Below are positions 15,201 through 24,200 of a stretch of 64,000 nucleotides of DNA, piece by piece. Where the stretch lies: positions 186,001 through 250,000 of the forward strand of contig JAOTOM010005144.1 of NCBI GenBank assembly GCA_034440615.1. Reading direction: 5' to 3'. The notes below the pieces were generated by a model. That model was given only the letters and a program-made list of their open reading frames with translations. It made no database searches and was not told the DNA's origin. How positions within the stretch are numbered: position 1 is the first letter of the stretch; the number at the start of each line of letters is the position of its first letter. The stretch comes from Ashinkailepas kermadecensis. Its lineage: Eukaryota; Arthropoda; Thecostraca; Neolepadidae. The translations under genes were made by a program, and so were the position numbers.

Positions 15201-18200
15201 CAATTTTACATAAATATGTAGTTCGGTGTTGACGTCACTGACTTCATCGAACTGAGCCCAGTCGGTTAGTACTAGATCTAAACAGAACGTATCCCAGCTG
15301 GTTCGGTTCCATGGCTGTATGATGCGTTCAGTGACCTTCCGGCGCGGTTTTGCGTTATGTGTGGTCGTAATAATAGGCTGATGGTCGCTGATATCATCAT
15401 CAATATTTTTTGGACATGGTCCTGCCAGCGGCATGTTTGTGATAATATGATCAAGTATCAATGGAAGGGTGGAATGGAAGGGTATGATGGGTGGGTTTAT
15501 GGATTATATGATGGAGTTGTAATTCATGAAGTGTAGTGTAGTCAACACGCAAGACAGCCGAAGCAGTTGACGCGCTCCATAATCCCTAGTGTAGTCAACA
15601 ACCGCTCGTGCGTCGAATTTGGCAATGTTAATATTTAAGTCATCAAAGAGCAGTAGAGGTTTTTCCACGGACTTAGTCTTCGATACCTGTTCTTACAGAT
15701 CTTCTAGGCTCTGAGCTACTGGTGCACCCGGTTGGTGGCACCGACAATGACTCCCTTGTTCTCGTCCGCTCACGGTAATCCACAGCCTTTCTATCATTGG
15801 GTCATCATAGTTAGTTTTAAATGATTTTGGGGCAAACAGCATGGCGGCAAAGTACGCCTACTCCTCCACCTCGACCGACAGTTTTACGTCGTCACGACAC
15901 TGTTTTGTCGCACTGATAGAGGTAGAAGGAAAATACCAATGAATTCAATGAGCCCGGCTTCGAGCTATTTTGAACATTTTTGTGCAGTTTGGTTTCCGAA
16001 AGGCACAGCACCTCGATGTGATCTAGGAGAAAGTGTATTTGATCAGTCTTGCCCTCGAGTAATTAACGTTTAAGTGCGCCAGCGTGAGTGCACCTGCGCC
16101 TCGGTGGTGCTCGTTTGGCCCGTCGAGCGAGGGCGGCTGTCTATTCCTCCGCCAGACGAGCCGGCTCGAGGAGGCCGGCTCGTCACGGAGGTCACTCGGA
16201 CCTTGAGAGCAGTCTGCCTGCTTAAGGCGAGGTAATGTGGCGGCCGATCTGTGCCGGCCGAGGGCGGCTGTCTATTCCTCCGTCAGACGAGCCGGCTCGT
16301 CACGGAGGTCACTCGGACCTTGAGAGCAGTCCGCCTGCTTAAGGCGATGGTAATGTGGTGGCCGATCGGTCTCTGATTTTCTGCCAGCGTGATTGTCTGC
16401 CGGCCGGTCTGTCCCTGGCGCTGACGTGATATGGTGGATCCCTGACGCTGACATGACCTGGTCTGCCCCTGACACTGACGTGACGTAGTCTGCCCCTGGC
16501 GCCGACGTGACCTGGTCTGCCCCTGGCGCTGACGTGACGTAGTCTGCCTCTGGCTCTGACGTGACCTGGTCTGCTCCTGGCGCTGACGTGACTTCTGCCC
16601 CTGACACCGACGTGGCCTGGTCTGCCCCTGGTGCTGACGTGACTTCTGCCCCTGGCGCTGACATGACCTGGTCTGCTCCTGGCGCTGACGTGACTTCTGC
16701 CCCTGACGCCGACGTGGCCTGATCTGCCCCTGGTGCTGACGTGACGTCTGCTCTTGGCGCTAACGTGACCTTGTCTTCCCCCGACACTGACCTGACCAGA
16801 TCTGCCCTGACTCTAACATGACTTGGTCAGCCTCCAGCGCTGATGTGCCCTGGTCTGCTGATGTGACCTGGTTTGTTCTTGCCGGCAGATGCTGCTGACC
16901 TTCTCACTGGATGGCCCGCTTGGCCGTGTCATGCAGCAAGTGTTCGGCCAAGTATGCTCGGGCAGTTTACGCTACTTCAGTGACGACCTGGGCCGCTTCC
17001 CCGAGTCGCTCATCAAGTTCCTGGAGGTGCTGGCGCAGCTGGTGAAGAAGCAGCCGGCATACGTGGCCGGCGTGAACAATCAGATCAGCGAGCTCTTCCT
17101 ACTGGGTATGAGGGTCTGCCGATCGTGGTGGTTCTGTGCACTGCTCTTGTTGACGTAACCGTCAGATAAGCGGGCTTTTCCTGCTGGGTAGAGGACCTGG
17201 CCGACTGTGGTGGTTCTGTGCACTGCTCTGGCTGGGGTAACGTGGCGGTCACCTCAGTCTTGCCTCTTACTTGTCGATGCTGTTTGAGTGGGGAAAGGTT
17301 TGGACTCTGGCTAAAGGTATGCTAGTTTGTGACACTCTGTCCTCACTCACACAGTGTCGTTTGAGTGGGGAAAGGTTTGGACTCTGGCTAAAGGTATGCT
17401 AGTTTGTGACACTCTGTCCTCACTCACACAGTGTCGTTCCAGGCGTGAGAATAGCCGAGGGTTTAATTGATGCAGTGTGCTTGATGTGGTCCTCGCTTCT
17501 GCCTATGGGGAATTTTCAGTTTGTCATATGGGAAGCTCGGAGCCAAGCATGGCTTATGGCTGAAGCAAAGTTGAAGGGCTAATTGGCTAATGATGGTGGG
17601 AGACAACGCTGTGAGTCCAGTGATACTCGGCGTGCCAGTCTACCTTCCCCCAATATTATCAACGTTCCTGGCTGTTGTGCGTGTAGGCATGTAGCTTTCT
17701 GAACCTCTTGGTTGTGCACTCCACTAGCTGACACGTACTGTTTCCGGAAATCTGCCACTGACTTCATCTTTCCTCCGACAGCTTCCTCTGGACATGCCTC
17801 TCCCCTTCCCTGCGGACAGGCTGCGTGTGCGTGTGTCAGGCGGACCGGCGTGTGATGAGCTCCTCCCGGCCTTGACCTGACCCCGCCCCCTGCAGACAGG
17901 GTGCACCTGCGTGTGGCAGGCGGACCGGCGTGTGATGAGCTCCTCCCGGCCTTGACCTGACCCCGCCCCCTGCGGACAGGGTGCGCCTGCGTGTGCCAGG
18001 CGGACCGGCGAGTGATGCGCTCCGCCTGCTCGTTCCTGGCGCAGTTCTGCAGCAAGGCGGCGGACAGTCAGCTGTTCGCGTCTACACTGGAAAACACCGG
18101 CGTGCGACTTGTCTCCAGCCTGCTGTTGGCCATCGGTGAGGTCTCCACCAGTAGCAAACTGACACGTGCTATCGACGCTAGCACTGACTATTGACACTGA

Positions 18201-21200
18201 TAGCGGACGCTGATTACCGACACTGATTACCGACACTGATTACCGACACCGATTACCGACACCGACTGCCGACACCGACTGCCGACTACCGACACTGACT
18301 ACCGACGCCGACTGCCGACACTGATTACCGACACTGGCCGCCGACACTGATTACCGACACCGACTACCGACACTCACTACCGACACTGACAACCAACACT
18401 GACTGCCGACACTGGCTACCGACACTGGCTGCCGACACTGACTGCCGACACTGATTACCGACATTGACTGCCGACACTGACTGACTATACTGACTGCCGA
18501 TACTGATTGTCGACACTGACTGCCGACACTGACTGCCGACACTGACTGCCGGCACCGACTACTGACACTAATTACCAACACCGACTACCGACACTGATCA
18601 TCGATACGGTCTATCGACACTGACTACCGAACTTGGCTGCTGACACCGATCAACGTACTTAGTGCCGTTACTGGTCAATAACTGGTCAATAGCACTAACT
18701 GCTGTAGAAAAGGCAATCAAGCCGACAATTCGACGCATGCTGTGCATTGCGGCATATACTTTTTCAATAAAAATATGTTATCTGCCCGCTAAGAAAGTCC
18801 TCAAGGTTCCGTATTTTTACAAGCGATGGCGAAGCCCGAGTGAGCACTCCCGTGTATATGGTACAACAGTTCGTCTGAACAGACGGGCTCGACCCGGTCC
18901 GTCCCGGCCGACAGGCTTTTGAAACCGTAATGACCATTTTGTTGCAGCATTTTGCATTCTAATTTCTTCACTCAGGAGTCAGAGATGCTCTTGTAACTTT
19001 CGTTTTTCCAAATTTGTATGCCAATATTCGTCAGAAAGTATTCTTAATTTTTGTCCAAGTGAACAACCTCACAGCAGCATTTCCTCTCACGGAAAACTTT
19101 CAACGGCGTTTGACGCTGCCATTCCGTACTTCAAGTTGTAATTTTCTCACTCTGAACCAAATCTACTCTCGTCATTTTTAGATTTACCAACTTCTGTCAC
19201 AATGTTTCTCATGAAGTACTCTCCAATCTTTATTGAAATAGAGGCGCTTGCAGCGACGTTGTGGTGCACGGGCAGCATATCATGCACCTGGGGCCACCGC
19301 CGACACCTGCCGTCCGTCCCATGTATCTTGGGCTGGGCGCTACATGACCAATGTAGTCGATGCGCCCTAAAGCCCTAATAACCAACCAACCAACGATGTA
19401 TCTTGGGCCGCGGCCGACACCTGCCGTCCGTCCCATGTATCTTGAGCCACCGCCGACACCTGCCGTCCGTCCCATGTATCTTGGGCCGCGGCCGACACCT
19501 GCCGTCCGTCCCATGTATATTGGGCCGCGGCCGACACCTGCCGTCCGTCCCATGTATCTTGGGCCACCGCCGACACCTGCCGTCCGTCCCATGTATCTTG
19601 GGCCGCGGCCGACACCTGCCGTCCGTCCCATGTACCTGGGGCCGCGGCCGACACCTGCCGTCCGTCCCATGTACCTGGGGCCACGGCCGACACCTGCCGT
19701 CCGTCCCATGTATCTTGGGCCGCGGTCGACACCTGCCGTCCGTCCCATGTACCTGGGGCCGCGGCCGACACCTGCCGTCCGTCCCATGTATCTTGGGCCG
19801 CGGCCGACACCTGCCGTCCGTCCCATGTATCTTGGGCCGCGGCCGACACCTGCCGTCCGTCCCATGTACCTGGGGCCGCGGCCGACACCTGCCGTCCGTC
19901 CCATGTACCTGGGGCCGCGGCCGACACCTGCCGTCCGTCCCATGTACCTGGGGCCGCGGCCGACACCTGCCGTCCGTCCCATGTATCTTGGGCCGCGGCC
20001 GACACCTGCCGTCCGTCCCATGTACCTGGGGCCGCGGCCGACACCTGCCGTCCGTCCCATGTATCTTGGGCCGCGGCCGACACCTGCCGTCCGTCCCATG
20101 TATCTTGGGCCGCGGCCGACACCTGCCGTCCGTCCCATGTACCTGGGGCCGCGGCCGACACCTGCCGTCCGTCCCATGTATCTGGGGCCGCGGCCGACAC
20201 CTGCCGTCCGTCCCATGTATCTTGGGCCACGGCCGACACCTGCCGTCCGTCCCATGTATCTTGGGCCGCGGCCGACACCTGCCGTCCGTCCCATGTATCT
20301 GGGGCCGCGGCCGACACCTGCCGTCCGTCCCATGTACCTGGGGCCGCGGCCGACACCTGCCGTCCGTCCCATGTATCTTGGGCCACGGCCGACACCTGCC
20401 GTCCGTCCCATGTATCTTGGGCCGCGGCCGACACCTGCCGTCCGTCCCATGTACCTGCCGTCCGTCCCACGTATCTTGGGCTGGGCGCTACATGACCAAT
20501 GTAGTCGATGCGCCCTAAAGCCCTAATAACCAACCAACCAACCATGTATCTTGGGCCGCGGCCGACACCTGCCGTCCGTCCCATGTATCTTGGGCCGCGG
20601 CCGACACCTGCCGTCCGTCCCATGTACCTGGGGCCGCGGCCGACACCTGCCGTCCGTCCCATGTATCTTGGGCCGCGGCCGACACCTGCCGTCCGTCCCA
20701 TGTATCTTGGGCCACGGCCGACACCTGCCGTCCGTCCCATGTATCTTGGGCCGCGGCCGACACCTGCCGTCCGTCCCATGTATCTTGGGCCGCGGCCGAC
20801 ACCTGCCGTCCGTCCGATGTACCTGGGGCCGCGGCCGACACCTGCCGTCCGTCCCATGTATCTTAGGCCGAGGCCGACACATGATTGTGGGCACAATCCA
20901 TAGGGTCCCATGATAAAATGTTGATTCTTGGGGGGGAAGCCAACATTGGGGTCACTTGCCCCTCAAAAGTATAGAAAACAACACCCCTGATGGCTTCCCA
21001 CTTAACAGTTAAAGAGCTAAGGTATGAGATAATCCAAATATTATGAGTATATCAGCTTATGGGATGGCTGAATTGTTTGGCATTACGTTTGATTAGAATG
21101 ACCGTACTAATGATGGACTCGGCACTATTGCTGTGGTTTTTTTGCTTCGTGTGTTTATGAACAAGGATATAATCATACTTGATATGCTACTTTCTATTAA

Positions 21201-24200
21201 TTATAACATTTAATGTAATGTCTGGCGTTGCATGGCCATTTGAATATATTTGGTGATTAGTGTTGAAAAGATTGAGTGGTATGCTATTTTTTAGTCAGAT
21301 AGTTATCTTTGAAAACACTTATGTGCCCTTCATTTGTAATTAATTGATTGTTGTGTTCAGAACAAAAACATGTCATCAACCAACAGTTATACTGATACCT
21401 GGTTAGACATATTACATATGTCATTATTATGCGTTTTGAATGCAGGCATTGTCCGTTAGCTATGCGGCGCTGTGTTGTGCGCGTCAGGTGGGTGTTGGAG
21501 TAGGTGATTGAGGGTGATCTGTGGCACAGACATCGGACAGTGTTCGCGCACGGTGCACGGATCGCCCTCAGTTTGCTGGGTGTGTGACGTCCGATGCGCA
21601 GCTCGCTTTCAGTTTGCCGTGTGTGGCGACCTTCACACCGCCGACACGACACCGGGCGGCCGGTGTGCTGCGACGGCCGTCGTGTCACCAGTGCCCCGCT
21701 CCACAGGGAGCGGCGTGCCGCGAAACTGTGTCGACCACACTGCCGACGTGTCACCTGTGCCCCGCTCCACAGGGAGCGGCGTGCCGCGAGACTGTGTCGA
21801 CCACACTGCCGACGTGTCACCTGTGCCCCGCTCCACAGGGAGCCGCGTGCCGCGAGACTGTGTCGACCACACTGCCGACGTGTCACCTGTGCCCCGCTCC
21901 ACAGGGAGCGGCGTGCCGCGAGACTGTGTCGACCACACTGCCGACGTGTCACCCGTGCCCCGCTCCACAGGGAGCCGCGTGCCGCGAGACTGTGTCGACC
22001 ACACTGCCGACGTGTCACCTGTGCCCCGCTCCACAGGGAGCGGCGTGCCGCGAGACTGTGTCGACCACACTGCCGACGTGTCACCTGTGCCCCGCTCCAC
22101 AGGGGGCAGCGTGCCGCGAGACTGTGTCGACCACACTGCCGACGTGTCACCTGTGCCCCGCTCCACAGGGAGCCGCGTGCCGCGAGACTGTGTCGACCAC
22201 ACTGCCGACTTGTCACCTGTGCCCCGCTCCACAGGGGGCAGCGTGCCGCGAGACTGTGTCGACCACACTGCCGACGTGTCACCCGTGCCCCGCTCCACAG
22301 GGAGCCGCGTGCCGCGAGACTGTGTCGACCACACTGCCGACGTGTCACCTGTGCCCCGCTCCACAGGGGGCAGCGTGCCGCGAGACTGTGTCGACCACAC
22401 TGCCGACGTGTCACCTGTGCCCCGCTCCACAGGGAGCGGCGTGCCGCGAGACTGTGTCGACCACACTGCCGACGTGTCACCTGTGCCCCGCTCCACAGGG
22501 AGCCGCGTGCCGCGAAACTGTGTCGACCACACTGCCGACGTGTCACCTGTGCCCCGCTCCACAGGGAGCCGCGTGCCGCGAGACTGTGTCGACCACACTG
22601 CCGACTTGTCACCTGTGCCCCGCTCCACAGGGGGCAGCGTGCCGCGAGACTGTGTCGACCACACTGCCGACGTGTCACCCGTGCCCCGCTCCACAGGGAG
22701 CCGCGTGCCGCGAGACTGTGTCGACCACACTGCCGACGTGTCACCTGTGCCCCGCTCCACAGGGAGCGGCGTGCCGCGAGACTGTGTCGACCACACTGCC
22801 GACGTGTCACCCGTGCCCCGCTCCACAGGGAGCCGCGTGCCGCGAGACTGTGTCGACCACACTGCCGACGTGTCACCTGTGCCCCGCTCCACAGGGAGCC
22901 GCGTGCCGCGAGACTGTGTCGACCACACTGCCGACGTGTCACCTGTGCCCCGCTCCACAGGGAGCCGCGTGCCGCGAGACTGTGTCGACCACACTGCCGA
23001 CGTGTCACCTGTGCCCCGCTCCACAGGGAGCGGCGTGCCGCGAGACTGTGTCGACCACACTGCCGACGTGTCACCTGTGCCCCGCTCCACAGGGAGCGGC
23101 GTGCCGCGAAACTGTGTCGACCACACTGCCGACGTGTCACCTGTGCCCCGCTCCACAGGGAGCCGCGTGCCGCGAGACTGTGTCGACCACACTGCCGACG
23201 TGTCACCTGTGCCCCGCTCCACAGGGAGCGGCGTGCCGCGAGACTGTGTCGACCACACTGCCGACGTGTCACCCGTGCCCCGCTCCACAGGGAGCCGCGT
23301 GCCGCGAGACTGTGTCGACCACACTGCCGACTTGTCACCTGTGCCCCGCTCCACAGGGGGCAGCGTGCCGCGAGACTGTGTCGACCACACTGCCGACGTG
23401 TCACCCGTGTCCCGCTCCACAGGGAGCCGCGTGCCGCGAGACTGTGTCGACCACACTGCCGACGTGTCACCTGTGCCCCGCTCCACAGGGAGCCGCGTGC
23501 CGCGAGACTGTGTCGACCACACTGCCGACGTGTCACCTGTGCCCCGCTCCACAGGGGGCAGCGTGCCGCGAGACTGTGTCGACCACACTGCCGACGTGTC
23601 ACCTGTGCCCCGCTCCACAGGGAGCCGCGTGCCGCGAGACTGTGTCGACCACACTGCCGACGTGTCACCTGTGCCCCGCTCCACAGGGGGCAGCGTGCCG
23701 CGAGACTGTGTCGACCACACTGCCGACGTGTTCCTGGCGCTGAACCGCCTCAATGTGGGCCAGCTAAGCCGCTGGCTGGCCGTTCTGATGGCGCAGGACG
23801 ACTTCCCCAGCCGGCGGGCGGCCGCCGCCGACAAGAAGACCTTCATCAAACACGTGCTCCAGTCAGTACATACGGCCGCGGCAGGCAGCGTGTGTCGGCT
23901 CCTGACAGTAAAGGTTGCTATATAAAATGCGTACTGCAGTCAATACTGACGGCCGAGACAGGCGGGATGTGCGAATTCTTGGTGGTAAAGGGTCCCTTCA
24001 TTAAACATTTGCTATAGTCGGCACACACCTGGGGAGGCGGAGCTCGTACAGCGGGGAGTGTGGGCTCTTGGCGAGGGAGGTTATGTGTGTTGATGACATA
24101 GATACGTTCGATTTCATTAGCTGGCTGAGATAGTTTGGTATTCAGTCTGTGTTGTGCTCGGTATATTGCACCCGACTGATGACTTCACTTAGCCTACCGT

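Larger units (their letters stand above)
19270..20880 (+). repeat. 39-bp minisatellite with two embedded SINE tails
   Basis: The unit is ATGTATCTTGGGCCGCGGCC plus GACACCTGCCGTCCGTCCC (39 bp, 13 codons). There is one unit before the first SINE tail, about 27 between the tails and about 9 after. Main variants are TATCTTGG versus TACCTGGG, and CCGCGG versus CCACGG. ORFs over 350 codons on both strands are repeat artefacts. Confidence 0.93.
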